A stretch of DNA of 35,176 nucleotides from Thiomicrorhabdus sp. GTDB taxonomy: Bacteria > Pseudomonadota > Gammaproteobacteria > Thiomicrospirales > Thiomicrospiraceae. Where the stretch lies: NCBI GenBank assembly GCA_015487015.1, contig WFQP01000021.1:1-35176 (forward strand). The letters run 5' to 3'. Shown here piece by piece: positions 9,829 through 20,364 of this stretch. How positions within the stretch are numbered: position 1 is the first letter of the stretch; the number at the start of each line of letters is the position of its first letter. The notes below the pieces were generated by a model. It saw only the letters and a list, made by a program, of their open reading frames with translations. It ran no database searches and was not told where the DNA came from. The position numbers were made by a program, and so were the translations under genes.

Positions 9829-10979
9829 TGGAATTGACGGATAACGTAGCACCTAAAAAAACTTCCCCCCCGGCTGAATCTTGCGAAAAAGTGGATTTAT
9901 TAGGGATGGATCGTGAGATGATGGCGGCTTATTTTGTTGAAATCGGTGAGAAGCCCTTTCGTGCCACTCAGGTGATGAAGTGGATTCATCAAATGGGGGT
10001 AAGTGATTTTGATGAGATGACGAACTTAAGCAAAGCGCTGCGTGATAAATTAAAGCCGCTTGCGCACATTCGTACGCCTAAAATTATCGCGGAACAGTAC
10101 TCTGAAGACGGCACGATTAAATGGCTGTTAGAAGTGGATCAAAAAAATGCGGTTGAGGCAGTTTTTATACCGGAAAAAAACCGTGGAACGCTCTGTATAT
10201 CCTCTCAAGTAGGGTGTGCGTTGGAGTGCAGTTTTTGCTCGACCGGACAGCAAGGATTTAACCGTAATTTAGAAAACTGGGAAATTACGGCTCAAATGTG
10301 GGTCGCAAACAAAGCATTAGGCTGTAAACCCAAAGAGGAGCGGCGTATTTCCAATGTGGTCTTTATGGGCATGGGCGAACCTTTATTAAATGTGACGCAT
10401 ACTTTTCCTGTGGCGCGCATCTTAATGGATGATTTTGCTTACGGTTTGTCAAAGCGTCGAGTGACGATTAGTACGGCTGGCGTGGTACCTGCGATAGATA
10501 AAATTAAAGCAGAGGTGGATGTGAGTTTAGCCATCTCGTTGCATGCACCCAATAATGCATTGCGTGATGAGCTGGTTCCTATTAATAAAAAGTATCCACT
10601 TGAGGTTTTGATTCCCAGCTTGTATCGCTACGTTGAAGGTGGCCACAGTAAAAAACATGTCACGATTGAGTATGTAATGCTTGACCAGGTCAATGACCGT
10701 ATTGAGCATGCGCACGAACTGGTTGCTTTATTGGGTGAGTTAGCCTGTAAGGTCAATTTGATTCCATTTAATCCGTTTCCAAATACGGATTATAAGCGCT
10801 CTTCGAATAATGCCATTCATCGCTTTAGAGCGATACTTGAAGAGGGGGGGCTAAATGTGACGGTTCGTAAAACGCGCGGTGAAGATATTGATGCTGCATG
10901 TGGTCAGTTAGCTGGAAAAGTATCTGATCGAACCAAGCGGACGGTGCATCGAGTCGAGTTTGATTTAGGTTTGTCGTAA
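9828..10979 (+). CDS. rlmN: 23S rRNA/tRNA adenine-C2 methyltransferase RlmN (radical SAM)
   Basis: [31 protein letters not shown]; start overlaps ndk stop (TAATG). Confidence 0.96.
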   Translation: MELTDNVAPKKTSPPAESCEKVDLLGMDREMMAAYFVEIGEKPFRATQVMKWIHQMGVSDFDEMTNLSKALRDKLKPLAHIRTPKIIAEQYSEDGTIKWLLEVDQKNAVEAVFIPEKNRGTLCISSQVGCALECSFCSTGQQGFNRNLENWEITAQMWVANKALGCKPKEERRISNVVFMGMGEPLLNVTHTFPVARILMDDFAYGLSKRRVTISTAGVVPAIDKIKAEVDVSLAISLHAPNNALRDELVPINKKYPLEVLIPSLYRYVEGGHSKKHVTIEYVMLDQVNDRIEHAHELVALLGELACKVNLIPFNPFPNTDYKRSSNNAIHRFRAILEEGGLNVTVRKTRGEDIDAACGQLAGKVSDRTKRTVHRVEFDLGLS

Positions 10980-11015
10980 CGACTGCCGAGAGTAGTCAAT
11001 ATGTAAAAGGGGGCG

Positions 11016-11429
11016 ATGATGGAAGAGAATACGTTAGAGGAAAGTACCTCTTTAAATGCATTGTTGTCCAGTACTCGTGAAGCACAAGGATTGAGTTTAG
11101 AGCAGGTTTCTAAACGCTTAAACTTATCCTTGGAGCAATTAGAGAACCTTGAAAAAGATGGGTTAGAGCCAGAAGATTTAAGCACTTTTGAACGTGGGTA
11201 TGTGCGTAACTATGCTCGTTTATTGGGTATTGAAGAAGCCTTGATTGATGATTATTTTGCAAGCTGCCATCATCGGTACAGTGCCTTGCATTCGGTTAAA
11301 AAGTACAGCTGCTCTACCCATAGGCCTTTGCTAGGGCGTTCAATTATTAAATGGGTAGTGGCTTTCGTATTGGTTGGGTTGGTTGTTGTGTTGATTGGTT
11401 CCGAGTTTTCCCATTTACTGGGTGACTAA
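11016..11429 (+). CDS. RodZ-like helix-turn-helix protein with one TM segment (short)
   Basis: HTH LSLEQVSKRLNLSLEQLENLEKDG...FERGYVRNYARLLG as in RodZ; single TM VVAFVLVGLVVVLIG; located between rlmN and hisS. Confidence 0.7.
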   Translation: MMEENTLEESTSLNALLSSTREAQGLSLEQVSKRLNLSLEQLENLEKDGLEPEDLSTFERGYVRNYARLLGIEEALIDDYFASCHHRYSALHSVKKYSCSTHRPLLGRSIIKWVVAFVLVGLVVVLIGSEFSHLLGD

Positions 11430-11523
11430 AAAGTCGGATGTTAAGGTTAAGGCCTGTTTTATGAACATTAAATGTTAAGAAAGTGTCTGAAAAGTTACAC
11501 GTAAAGAAGAGTAAAAAAGAGTT

Positions 11524-12798
11524 ATGGTACAAAAAATTTCTGCCGTGAGAGGCATGAACGACATCCACGGAGAGAGTGCCGATGCGTTTGATTATTTAGT
11601 CACTACCGCGGAATCAACGTTTAAACAGTACGGTTATCGCTCGATTCGTTTGCCTATTGTTGAAAAAACAGAACTGTTTTGTCGTTCAATTGGTGAAGTA
11701 ACAGACATTGTTGAAAAAGAGATGTATACGTTTGGGGATCGCAATAACGAAAGCTTAACTTTACGACCAGAAGGAACGGCAGGGTGTGTTAGAGCCGTGG
11801 TGCAAGGTGGCTTAGCGTATAATCAAATTCAAAAATTGTTTTATACTGGCCCAATGTTTCGTTATGAGCGCCCTCAAAAAGGGCGTTATCGTCAGTTTCA
11901 CCAAATTGGTGTGGAGGTCTTTGGCTTGGCCACCCCTGATGTGGATGCGGAGCTGATTGTATTAACCGCTCGCTTATGGGAAAAACTAGGGCTAGAGAAT
12001 TTAGAGTTACAAATTAATTCACTAGGCAGCCAAGAGGCTAGAGTGGCTTACCGTGAAAAATTGATCGCTTATTTAACGGATTATAAAGATCAGTTGGATG
12101 AAGACAGTTTGAGACGATTGGACTCGAACCCTCTTAGAATTTTAGACACTAAAAATCCAGCGATGAAAGAGATTGTTGCAGGTGCGCCTAAATTGATTGA
12201 GCATTTAGATGCGGAATCGATAGAACATTTTGAGCAACTGAAAGCGCACCTAGATGACTTAGGGATTGCCTATGTGATTAACCCAAATTTAGTGAGAGGG
12301 TTGGATTATTATAATCGAACCGTTTTTGAATGGGTGACAACGGAATTAGGGGCGCAAGGGACGGTGTGTGCTGGCGGACGTTATGATGGTTTAGTTGAAC
12401 AAATTGGTGGCAAAGCCACGCCAGCAGTTGGCTTTGCAATGGGCATTGAGCGATTAACGGCCTTATTGATGGATCATCATAAAGTACCTGTGCTTGCACA
12501 ACCCGATATTTATGTGGTGTTAGTGGGGGACAATGTTCAACGACCCGGTTTGAAGCTGTCTGAAACCATTCGCCAAGCCTTACCTCATGTAAATGTTCAG
12601 ATGAACTGTGGGGGGGGCAGTTTTAAAAGTCAGTTTAAAAAGGCTGACCGCTCGGGTGCTCGTTATGCGGTAGTGTTAGGAGAGCAAGAGGTTAATGACC
12701 AAGTGGTGTCGATTAAACCACTTAGGGAAACCACTGAGCAAGTGAGTGTAAGCTGGGCTGAATTGACAGAACACTTGGTCGTATTGCTTAAAAATTAG
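11524..12798 (+). CDS. hisS: Histidine--tRNA ligase
   Basis: [42 protein letters not shown]. Confidence 0.97.
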   Translation: MVQKISAVRGMNDIHGESADAFDYLVTTAESTFKQYGYRSIRLPIVEKTELFCRSIGEVTDIVEKEMYTFGDRNNESLTLRPEGTAGCVRAVVQGGLAYNQIQKLFYTGPMFRYERPQKGRYRQFHQIGVEVFGLATPDVDAELIVLTARLWEKLGLENLELQINSLGSQEARVAYREKLIAYLTDYKDQLDEDSLRRLDSNPLRILDTKNPAMKEIVAGAPKLIEHLDAESIEHFEQLKAHLDDLGIAYVINPNLVRGLDYYNRTVFEWVTTELGAQGTVCAGGRYDGLVEQIGGKATPAVGFAMGIERLTALLMDHHKVPVLAQPDIYVVLVGDNVQRPGLKLSETIRQALPHVNVQMNCGGGSFKSQFKKADRSGARYAVVLGEQEVNDQVVSIKPLRETTEQVSVSWAELTEHLVVLLKN

Positions 12799-12815
12799 TT
12801 CTATTTTTTATAACA

Positions 12816-12859
12816 CTCAAGCCCTCTGATAAAAAGTTTTTTTTGTCAGAGGGCTTGGG
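12816..12859. repeat. Long intergenic hairpin between hisS and the yfgM-like gene
   Basis: CTCAAGCCCTCTGATAAAAA-GTTT-TTTTTGTCAGAGGGCTTGGG: about 20 paired positions including GU pairs. Confidence 0.8.
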
Positions 12860-12889
12860 TAATACAGTTAAATAAAAGGATTTAGCGTT

Positions 12890-13531
12890 ATGAGTCGTTA
12901 CGAAACAGAAGATGAGCAAGTTGAAGCCATTAAAAGTTGGTGGAAGAAGAATGGTACCCAGTTATTAACGTTAATACTTGTGGGCGTGATCGCCATTTCG
13001 GGTTGGCGTTATTGGACGAATGCTCAGTATGTGGATTCGGCGAATGCTTCTTCGTTATTTGAGGTATTGCAAGCTAATATGCAACGAGGTTCGTTTGGTG
13101 AAGTGTCTCGTGAAGCACTGAAACTGATTCAAGAGCAACCAGACAGCCCTTATGCTGTTGGCGCGGCAATGATGTACGCTAAGTACAGCTTGGATAAGGG
13201 CGAAATGGCAGAGGCGTTAACCCATTACACATGGATTGCTGAGAATGCTAAAGATGCACAGTTGAGAAATATAGCGTACATTAATTTAGCTCGAATTCAA
13301 ATGGATTTACAGCAGTTTGATGACGCTCAAAAACAATTAGCATTTTTGACAAAAGCGAACTTAAAAGGGGCTGAAAAATCTGTATTAGATTATGTTTCGG
13401 GGTTATTGGCCATTGCTCAAGAGAACCCTGAAGAGGCGCGACTTTCTTTTAAACGTGTGGTTGAAAACAAAAAGACAGAAAGCAATTTATTAGGCTTGGC
13501 TCAAGTTCAGCTGGATGATTTAACTCATTAA
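12890..13531 (+). CDS. yfgM: YfgM-like tetratricopeptide membrane protein
   Basis: MSRYETEDEQVEAIKSWWKKNGTQLLTLILVGVIAISGWRYW; hisS-yfgM-bamB-der synteny. Confidence 0.88.
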   Translation: MSRYETEDEQVEAIKSWWKKNGTQLLTLILVGVIAISGWRYWTNAQYVDSANASSLFEVLQANMQRGSFGEVSREALKLIQEQPDSPYAVGAAMMYAKYSLDKGEMAEALTHYTWIAENAKDAQLRNIAYINLARIQMDLQQFDDAQKQLAFLTKANLKGAEKSVLDYVSGLLAIAQENPEEARLSFKRVVENKKTESNLLGLAQVQLDDLTH

Positions 13532-13627
13532 TTTATTTGTGAGAAACACCAGTGAATAGCGAGCTGTTTCCTGTTTTTTTCGAGTAAAGGTTTTAACTAA
13601 CTCCACTTTATAGGTTTATGTAAAAGA

Positions 13628-14866
13628 ATGAAAATGCGTTTTATTTTGGCTGGGTTAGTCGTTTTCACCTTATTGGCTGGATGCTCGACATCTCCAATAG
13701 AGAGAGAGCCGACAGTGCTTGCACCTCTCGATAGTTTCTATTCGCTTAAGAAAAATTGGCAAGTTGAAACAGAGATGATGCCTAATAGAGATTCGGAGGG
13801 ACTCTTTTTTGCCGAAGATGACACTTATCTTTATACAGCCACCGCTACGGGATTTTTAGTAGCCTTAAAAAAAGAGGATACGTCTCGTTGGAAAGACCAA
13901 GTGGCATGGCAAGTAAAGTTTGCCTCGGAAGTGGTTTCAGGCCCAGCTAAATACGGCCATCAACTAGTTCTTGGAACAGCTAAAGGATTATTGATTTCGT
14001 TATCTGCCGCGAATGCTCAAATAAAATGGCAAACTCAGTTATCCAGTGAAGTGATGAGCTACCCTGTGATTGGGCAGCAACGCATTTTTACTCGAACCGT
14101 GGATGGTAAGTTGTATGCGGTTGACTTTAATACGGGTGAGGTCGTTTGGATTGTTGAGCATGAAATGCCAAAGCTTTCTCTTCGAGGCTCTCCTGCTGTG
14201 TTATACAGCGAAGAGGTACTGTATGTGGCTTGGGAGAGTGGAACGATTCAAGCACTTTCGGCAAGCTCTGGTACTTTGTTGTGGGAAACAAAAATTGCGA
14301 CACCTAAAGGACGTACAGACCTTGAGCGCATTGTAGATATTCAGGCCAGTTTGGTGATGAAAGAGGGGCGCTTAATCGCCTTGGGTTATCATGGAAAGTT
14401 GGTTGCACTCAACCCTTTGAGTGGTAAGCCCTTTTTTGAAAAGCCACTTTCAGGTTACCGAGATTTTGTGGTAGACAGTGATCGAATTTATGTGGTTGAT
14501 GATACCGATGTTCTGTATGCTTTTGATCTCTTTAGTGGTGCGATTTTATGGTCTCAAACAGCCCTTAAAGACCGTCAAGTTGCAGATTTAATGTTTTATC
14601 AAGATGAGTTATTAGTCTCGGATGGCTGGGGATACTTGCACTGGATTAATCGAGTGCAAGGAACGGAGACGGCTCGCGTAAAGTACAGTAATGAATATGG
14701 TGATGGTAACCAAATTTTACGACTCAAAGTGGATGGTAAACAATTGACACTATTGGATGATGAAGGCACGATTACTCAGTATAAGGTTGAGCCATCCAAT
14801 TTAACTCTTTTTAAAGAAGCGCACCCAGCCTCATCTGGGACAGGCTTCTTTGATTTTATTTTTTAA
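13628..14866 (+). CDS. bamB: Outer membrane protein assembly factor BamB (lipoprotein)
   Basis: Lipobox LLAGCSTSP; PQQ-type beta-propeller repeats (LYAVDFNTGEVVW, IQALSASSGTLLWE). Confidence 0.92.
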   Translation: MKMRFILAGLVVFTLLAGCSTSPIEREPTVLAPLDSFYSLKKNWQVETEMMPNRDSEGLFFAEDDTYLYTATATGFLVALKKEDTSRWKDQVAWQVKFASEVVSGPAKYGHQLVLGTAKGLLISLSAANAQIKWQTQLSSEVMSYPVIGQQRIFTRTVDGKLYAVDFNTGEVVWIVEHEMPKLSLRGSPAVLYSEEVLYVAWESGTIQALSASSGTLLWETKIATPKGRTDLERIVDIQASLVMKEGRLIALGYHGKLVALNPLSGKPFFEKPLSGYRDFVVDSDRIYVVDDTDVLYAFDLFSGAILWSQTALKDRQVADLMFYQDELLVSDGWGYLHWINRVQGTETARVKYSNEYGDGNQILRLKVDGKQLTLLDDEGTITQYKVEPSNLTLFKEAHPASSGTGFFDFIF

Positions 14867-14894
14867 ACTCCGATAATCATAGGTAACCCTAACC

Positions 14895-16316
14895 GTGAGT
14901 AAACCCGTTATTGCTTTAGTTGGTCGACCGAATGTCGGTAAGTCCACATTATTTAATCGTTTAACCCGATCTCGAGATGCCATTGTGGCCGATTTTCCGG
15001 GGTTAACACGAGATCGTCAGTATGGTACTGGTAGGCTTGGAAAACACCCTTATATTGTGGTAGATACCGGTGGTTTGAGTGGCGAAGATGAAGGGGTTGA
15101 TCCCTTAATGGCTGGCCAAGTAAGATCCGCTTTAGAAGAGGCGGATGCTGTGTTATTTTTGGTGGATGGGCGTCAAGGGCTCGTGCCTGCAGATGAACAA
15201 ATTGCCAACTACATTCGCTTATTCGACAAGCCTGTTCAAGTGGTCGTCAATAAAGCAGAGGGCTTTGACCATGATGTGGCCACCTCCGATTTCTTTCAAT
15301 TAGGCTTAGGTAAGCCCTTAGCGATCTCTTCGGCACACGGAGACAATGTAGCCGATTGTATTGATAAAGTATTAGCGGAATTACCTCAGGCTGAAGAGTC
15401 GGACGAAACAGATTTAGACGATCACCCTGGTATTCGAGTCGCCGTTATTGGTCGCCCTAATGTTGGAAAATCTACATTAATTAATCGAATGATTGGTGAA
15501 GAACGAGTGGTGGCATTTGATCTACCCGGTACCACACGAGACAGTATTTTTGTACCATTTGAACGCGATGGGCAGGAGTACACCTTAATTGATACAGCGG
15601 GTGTTCGTCGTCGTAAAAATATTAGCGAAAAAGTTGAAAAATTTAGTATTGTAAAAGCCATTGAAGCGATGGGTGATTCGCATGTGGTGATTTTGGTTAT
15701 TGATGGTTCGGAAGGATTAACCGATCAAGATTTAACTCTGCTTGGTTTAGCCATTGAGTCTGGACGAGGCTTGGTTCTGGCGGTCAATAAGTGGGATAAC
15801 TTGGATGCGGATCAACGCCAAAAAGTAAAACATGAACTCAGTTTTAGACTCTCTTTTGCTGATTATGCAAAACAACATCTGATTTCTGCTCTGCATGGTA
15901 CTGGGGTGGGGGATCTATTTAAAACGGTTAATGCGGTACATTTAGCGGCTTTTAAACGCGTCTCTACCTCCGACTTAAATCGTGTTTTAGAGCAGGCCGT
16001 CTTGGATCATCAACCCCCGCTTATTTCGGGGCGCCGTGTGAAATTACGTTATGCTCATTTAGGGGGATTAAATCCACCGAGAGTGATTATTCACGGTAAT
16101 CAAGTGGATAAATTACCGCAGGCTTATGTTCGATATTTAATGAATGTCTTTCGTAAAGCATTTAAATGGGTTGGAACACCTGTTACGGTGGAGTTTAAAA
16201 CCACAGTAAACCCATTTGAAGGTCGAAAAAATAAACAGTTACATCGTAAAAAAAGAGGCGATGACGACACTAAATTTAAAGCGAAGAAAAAGAAAAAACA
16301 AGCAAATCGTCGTTAG
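14895..16316 (+). CDS. der: Ribosome biogenesis GTPase Der
   Basis: Two GTPase domains (GRPNVGKSTLFNRL and GRPNVGKSTLINRM); lysine-rich C-terminus. Confidence 0.97.
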   Translation: MSKPVIALVGRPNVGKSTLFNRLTRSRDAIVADFPGLTRDRQYGTGRLGKHPYIVVDTGGLSGEDEGVDPLMAGQVRSALEEADAVLFLVDGRQGLVPADEQIANYIRLFDKPVQVVVNKAEGFDHDVATSDFFQLGLGKPLAISSAHGDNVADCIDKVLAELPQAEESDETDLDDHPGIRVAVIGRPNVGKSTLINRMIGEERVVAFDLPGTTRDSIFVPFERDGQEYTLIDTAGVRRRKNISEKVEKFSIVKAIEAMGDSHVVILVIDGSEGLTDQDLTLLGLAIESGRGLVLAVNKWDNLDADQRQKVKHELSFRLSFADYAKQHLISALHGTGVGDLFKTVNAVHLAAFKRVSTSDLNRVLEQAVLDHQPPLISGRRVKLRYAHLGGLNPPRVIIHGNQVDKLPQAYVRYLMNVFRKAFKWVGTPVTVEFKTTVNPFEGRKNKQLHRKKRGDDDTKFKAKKKKKQANRR

Positions 16317-16327
16317 TTTCTAGACTC

Positions 16328-16409
16328 ATTTCCCCCCCCTTTTTTGTTAAGATCATTTTCTTAGGGGGGGGGAAATATTAATTAAATTTTTAAAATTAAA
16401 TTTCCCCCC
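16328..16409. repeat. C8 / G9 / C6 inverted tracts able to form alternative stem-loops
   Basis: ATTTCCCCCCCCT (16328-16340), AGGGGGGGGGAAAT (16363-16376), ATTTCCCCCC (16400-16409). Confidence 0.85.
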
Positions 16410-16436
16410 TCTTGTTATAAAAAATTTAGGTCAATC

Positions 16437-19400
16437 ATGAACCAGAATCCAATAAAACGTATTCGAGAAATCCCTTATAACTACACCTCTTTTTCAGATA
16501 AAGAGATTGTGTTGCGCTTTTTAGGGGATTCTTGTTGGCAGGTGATTCAATCTTTACGTGAGTCGCGTAATACAGGGCGTTCTGCCAGAATGATTTTTGA
16601 GGTGTTAGGGGATATGTGGGTGATTTCACGCAACCCATACATTCAAAATGATTTAATCGAGAACCCTAAACGACGTAAGGCTCTGATTGAGGCGTTGAAC
16701 CATCGCTTAAAAGAAGTTGAAAAACGTTTAAATGGTAATGAAGTAGCGGCAAAACTGTTGAACTCTGTGCGTGATGCGGTGGATCTGTTTTCAGCATGGT
16801 TTCCTGAACAAGTTAAGGTCAGAGCGAAGGTTAAAAAGCGCTTTAAGAAAATCAGTCGTGAAGACAATATTGATTTTAGTGGCTTGGCACGTGTGTCTCA
16901 TGCAACGGATGCGACGGATTGGCGTGTTGAGTTGCCTCTAGTGGTATTAACTCCCGATACTGAGCAAGAAGTGATTGAGATGGTTCAAGCGTGTATTGAT
17001 CTTGAGTTGACAATAATTCCTCGTGGTGGGGGGACGGGCTATACTGGTGGTGCAATTCCATTACATCAAATGACAGCAGTGATTAATACTGAAAAGCTTG
17101 AATACTTAGGGTTGGTTGAACAGGTTGAGTTGCCACAAATAGGTAAGGTCGCTACAGTCAAAACAGGAGCGGGTGTGGTCACACGTCGCGTCTCTGAACA
17201 GGCTGAACGAGCGGGTTACGTCTTTGCTGTTGATCCAACATCTCAAGATGCTTCCACCATTGGGGGAAATATCTCCATGAATGCGGGGGGAAAAAAAGCG
17301 GTTCTTTGGGGAACAACGCTGGATAACCTTGCCTCTTGGAGAATGGTGACGCCTGATGCACAGTGGCTTGAAGTTGAACGTGTAAACCATAATTTAGGAA
17401 AGTTGCAGGATCAAAAAACCGTTATTTTTGATATTCGCCGTTTTGAAAAGCAGGGTAAAAACCAAATTGGTGAAACTCAGCGTTTAGAAATTCCGGGTTC
17501 AGCTTTTCGACAAGCAGGACTGGGAAAAGATGTTACGGATAAATTTTTAAGTGGTTTACCGGGAATTCAAAAAGAGGGTTGTGATGGCTTAATCACCTCA
17601 AGTCGTTTTATTGTGCATCGTATGCCAAGTCATACTCGTACGGTCTGTCTTGAGTTTTTTGGAACCGATTTGAGTTTGGCTGTTCCCGCCATTGAAGAGA
17701 TTATTGACTACGTTGAATCCAAGAAAAAAGAGGGCATTTTACTCGCAGGCTTAGAGCACTTAGATGACCGTTATATTCGTGCTGTAAAATATAACACCAA
17801 AGCCAACCGCAAAGAGCTGCCTAAAATGATTTTATTGGCGGATATTTGTGGTGAAAATGGTTTTGAAGTAGCGAAAACGTGTACCGATATTGTTGAATTA
17901 GCCAACCAGCGAGATGCAGAAGGATTTATTGCGGTGTCCAGTGATGCGCGTAAACGTTTCTGGTTAGACCGTTCTCGTACGGCGGCCATTTCGGCACATA
18001 CGAATGCATTTAAAATTAATGAAGATGTCGTCATTCCGTTAAAAAACTTGAATGAGTATAATCGTGAAATTGAAAAAATTAATATTGAGATGTCGATTAA
18101 AAATAAACTCGATATTTTAACGGCGTATGAAGCCTATTTTTCGGGCGATATTCCAGAGTTTAATCAAGAAGATGATTTTGAAGATGCACAGGGTCCAACC
18201 GCTTTTTTCAAGGATAAGGTGGTCTCTACATTAACCTATTTACAAACGATTCGAACACGTTGGACGACATTGCTTACCAATTTAGATCAGCCAGCTGTAG
18301 ATTTTTTAACGTTTATTCCTGAAGCTGATCCAGATGCGATTCAGGCCGAATACAGCATTTTAACGTTGTTTTTAAGAAGAGAGATATTGGTTTCATCGCG
18401 TCAAGAGGTTAAGCAGTTTATGCACGACACCTTTATGGGGCATGATTTTGAACCAATGTTGGCACGCTTGGATGAATTACATGCTGAATTACGCAGTGCA
18501 CGCTTGTTTGTAGCACTTCATATGCACGCAGGGGATGGTAATATTCACACTAATATTCCCGTACATTCTGGCAACTATGAGATGGTGCACTTGGCCGAAA
18601 CCTTGGTGGATCGTATTATGAAAATTGCCAAGCGTTTAGGTGGGGTTATTTCGGGTGAGCATGGGATTGGTTTGACCAAGTACCAGTACTTGGATGAGGA
18701 TAAGGTTGAACGCTTTGTTGAGTATAAAAATAAAGTGGATCCAAACGGGGTATTTAACAAAGGTAAGTTGATGCCCGGTTCCAGCTTGGATAATGCTTAC
18801 ACACCTTCGTTGAGCTTGGTGAACCAAGAAGCGATTATCTTAGAAGCCAGTGAACTGGATGAGTTGAATAACGACATTAAAGATTGTTTACGATGTGGTA
18901 AATGTAAGCCTGTCTGCCAAACGCATATTCCAAGGGCAAATTTATTGTACTCCCCTCGTAATAAAATTTTAGCAACGGGACAGGTGATTGAAGCCTTTTT
19001 ATACGAAGAGCAAACACGCCGAGGTATCTCGTTGCAACACTTTGAAGCGATGAATGATGTCGCCGATCATTGCACCACGTGTCATAAGTGTGAAGCCCCT
19101 TGTCCTGTGGACATTGATTTTGGTGATGTATCGATTCGGATGAAAAATATTTTGACCAATATGGGGCAAAAACGTTCATCGATTATGATTAAGTTGGCGC
19201 TATTCTTCTTAAATGCCAAAAATCCCGCTGTTATTAAAGTACTTAGAAAAACCATGATTGGTTGGAGTGCGAGCGGCATTACCTTAGCGCATAAGGTTGC
19301 AAAAATGTTAGGGCTGCTCGGTAGAGTGTCGGACATTCCACCTAAATCATCTAAAATTGCACCGGTGCAACAGCAAGTCATTAACTTTGTTCGTAAACCA

Positions 19401-20300
19401 TTGAATACAGGCCCAAATCAACCTACATTGCGTGCCATGTTAGGGCTTGAGGATGCGAATATCATCCCGATTATCAGTGACCCTAAAAAAGTGACTGAAG
19501 AGTCGGATGCGGTCTTTTATTTTCCTGGATGTGGTTCTGAACGATTGTTTAGTGATATTGGCTTAGCCACTATCGCGATGTTGTCCGAAGCGGGCGCTAA
19601 AACAGTTTTACCCCCCGGGTATTTATGTTGTGGTTACCCTCAAACGGCGGCAGGACAAGCGGACAAAGGTGCACAAATTACGGCTGAAAACCGTGCGTTG
19701 TTTCATCGTGTGGCCAATACCTTGAATTATTTAGATATTAAGATGGTTATTGTCTCCTGTGGAACGTGCATGGACCAATTATTAAAATATGAGTTTGGGC
19801 GTATTTTTCCAGATTGTCGTTTATTGGATATCCATGAGTATTTGCAAGAAAAAGGGCTGGCACTAGAGTCGGCAACTGGGGTCAAATATTTATACCACGC
19901 ACCTTGTCATGATCCAATGAAGCATCAAGACGGTACTCAGGTGGCTAAAGAACTTTTAAAAACAGAAGATGTTCTATTGTCTGATCGTTGTTGCAGTGAA
20001 GCGGGTACATTAGCAACCGCTCGACCAGATATTGCAACTCAACTGCGTTTTAGAAAGCGGGAAGAGTTGAAAAAAGGTCTAGAGGATTTAACGGGTGAAA
20101 CAAAAGCCAAAAAGGGGAATGTAAAAATATTAACCTCTTGCCCTGCGTGTCAGCAAGGTTTGAACCGTTATGAAGGTGAAACAGGACTGAAAACCGATTA
20201 CATTGTGGTAGAGATGGTTAAGAATGTATTAGGTGATCAATGGCAGAAAACGTTTACAGATAATTTGAAGGAGGGGGGGGTAGAAAAAGTATTGCTGTAA
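16437..20300 (+). CDS. Large FAD-binding and (4Fe-4S)-binding oxidoreductase (GlcD/D-lactate dehydrogenase-like fused to GlcF-like CCG domains; DUF3683-type)
   Basis: 1287 aa; FAD site [32 protein letters not shown]; ferredoxin motifs [11 protein letters not shown] and [14 protein letters not shown] motifs ([27 protein letters not shown]). Confidence 0.88.
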   Translation: MNQNPIKRIREIPYNYTSFSDKEIVLRFLGDSCWQVIQSLRESRNTGRSARMIFEVLGDMWVISRNPYIQNDLIENPKRRKALIEALNHRLKEVEKRLNGNEVAAKLLNSVRDAVDLFSAWFPEQVKVRAKVKKRFKKISREDNIDFSGLARVSHATDATDWRVELPLVVLTPDTEQEVIEMVQACIDLELTIIPRGGGTGYTGGAIPLHQMTAVINTEKLEYLGLVEQVELPQIGKVATVKTGAGVVTRRVSEQAERAGYVFAVDPTSQDASTIGGNISMNAGGKKAVLWGTTLDNLASWRMVTPDAQWLEVERVNHNLGKLQDQKTVIFDIRRFEKQGKNQIGETQRLEIPGSAFRQAGLGKDVTDKFLSGLPGIQKEGCDGLITSSRFIVHRMPSHTRTVCLEFFGTDLSLAVPAIEEIIDYVESKKKEGILLAGLEHLDDRYIRAVKYNTKANRKELPKMILLADICGENGFEVAKTCTDIVELANQRDAEGFIAVSSDARKRFWLDRSRTAAISAHTNAFKINEDVVIPLKNLNEYNREIEKINIEMSIKNKLDILTAYEAYFSGDIPEFNQEDDFEDAQGPTAFFKDKVVSTLTYLQTIRTRWTTLLTNLDQPAVDFLTFIPEADPDAIQAEYSILTLFLRREILVSSRQEVKQFMHDTFMGHDFEPMLARLDELHAELRSARLFVALHMHAGDGNIHTNIPVHSGNYEMVHLAETLVDRIMKIAKRLGGVISGEHGIGLTKYQYLDEDKVERFVEYKNKVDPNGVFNKGKLMPGSSLDNAYTPSLSLVNQEAIILEASELDELNNDIKDCLRCGKCKPVCQTHIPRANLLYSPRNKILATGQVIEAFLYEEQTRRGISLQHFEAMNDVADHCTTCHKCEAPCPVDIDFGDVSIRMKNILTNMGQKRSSIMIKLALFFLNAKNPAVIKVLRKTMIGWSASGITLAHKVAKMLGLLGRVSDIPPKSSKIAPVQQQVINFVRKPLNTGPNQPTLRAMLGLEDANIIPIISDPKKVTEESDAVFYFPGCGSERLFSDIGLATIAMLSEAGAKTVLPPGYLCCGYPQTAAGQADKGAQITAENRALFHRVANTLNYLDIKMVIVSCGTCMDQLLKYEFGRIFPDCRLLDIHEYLQEKGLALESATGVKYLYHAPCHDPMKHQDGTQVAKELLKTEDVLLSDRCCSEAGTLATARPDIATQLRFRKREELKKGLEDLTGETKAKKGNVKILTSCPACQQGLNRYEGETGLKTDYIVVEMVKNVLGDQWQKTFTDNLKEGGVEKVLL

Positions 20301-20312
20301 TGGCTTTGTGGA

Positions 20313-20346
20313 GAGTCTAACCCTGTCTATGATAGGAATTAGACTC
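20313..20346. terminator. Hairpin between convergent dehydrogenase and DAHP synthase genes
   Basis: GAGTCTAA...CCTGTC-TAT-GATAGG...TTAGACTC, T-rich downstream. Confidence 0.65.
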
Positions 20347-20364
20347 ACTCTTTTATCTTCTTTT

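Noticed and set aside
10527-10715. Numerous antisense ORFs (for example here and at 7813-8136, 17106-17390, 18877-19179)
   Set aside because: All lie opposite well-supported conserved genes and lack domains; they reflect composition.
17285-17297. G6A7 run in the dehydrogenase gene as a programmed frameshift site
   Set aside because: It encodes the conserved [12 protein letters not shown] motif and the -1 frame soon reaches a stop; simple codon choice explains it.
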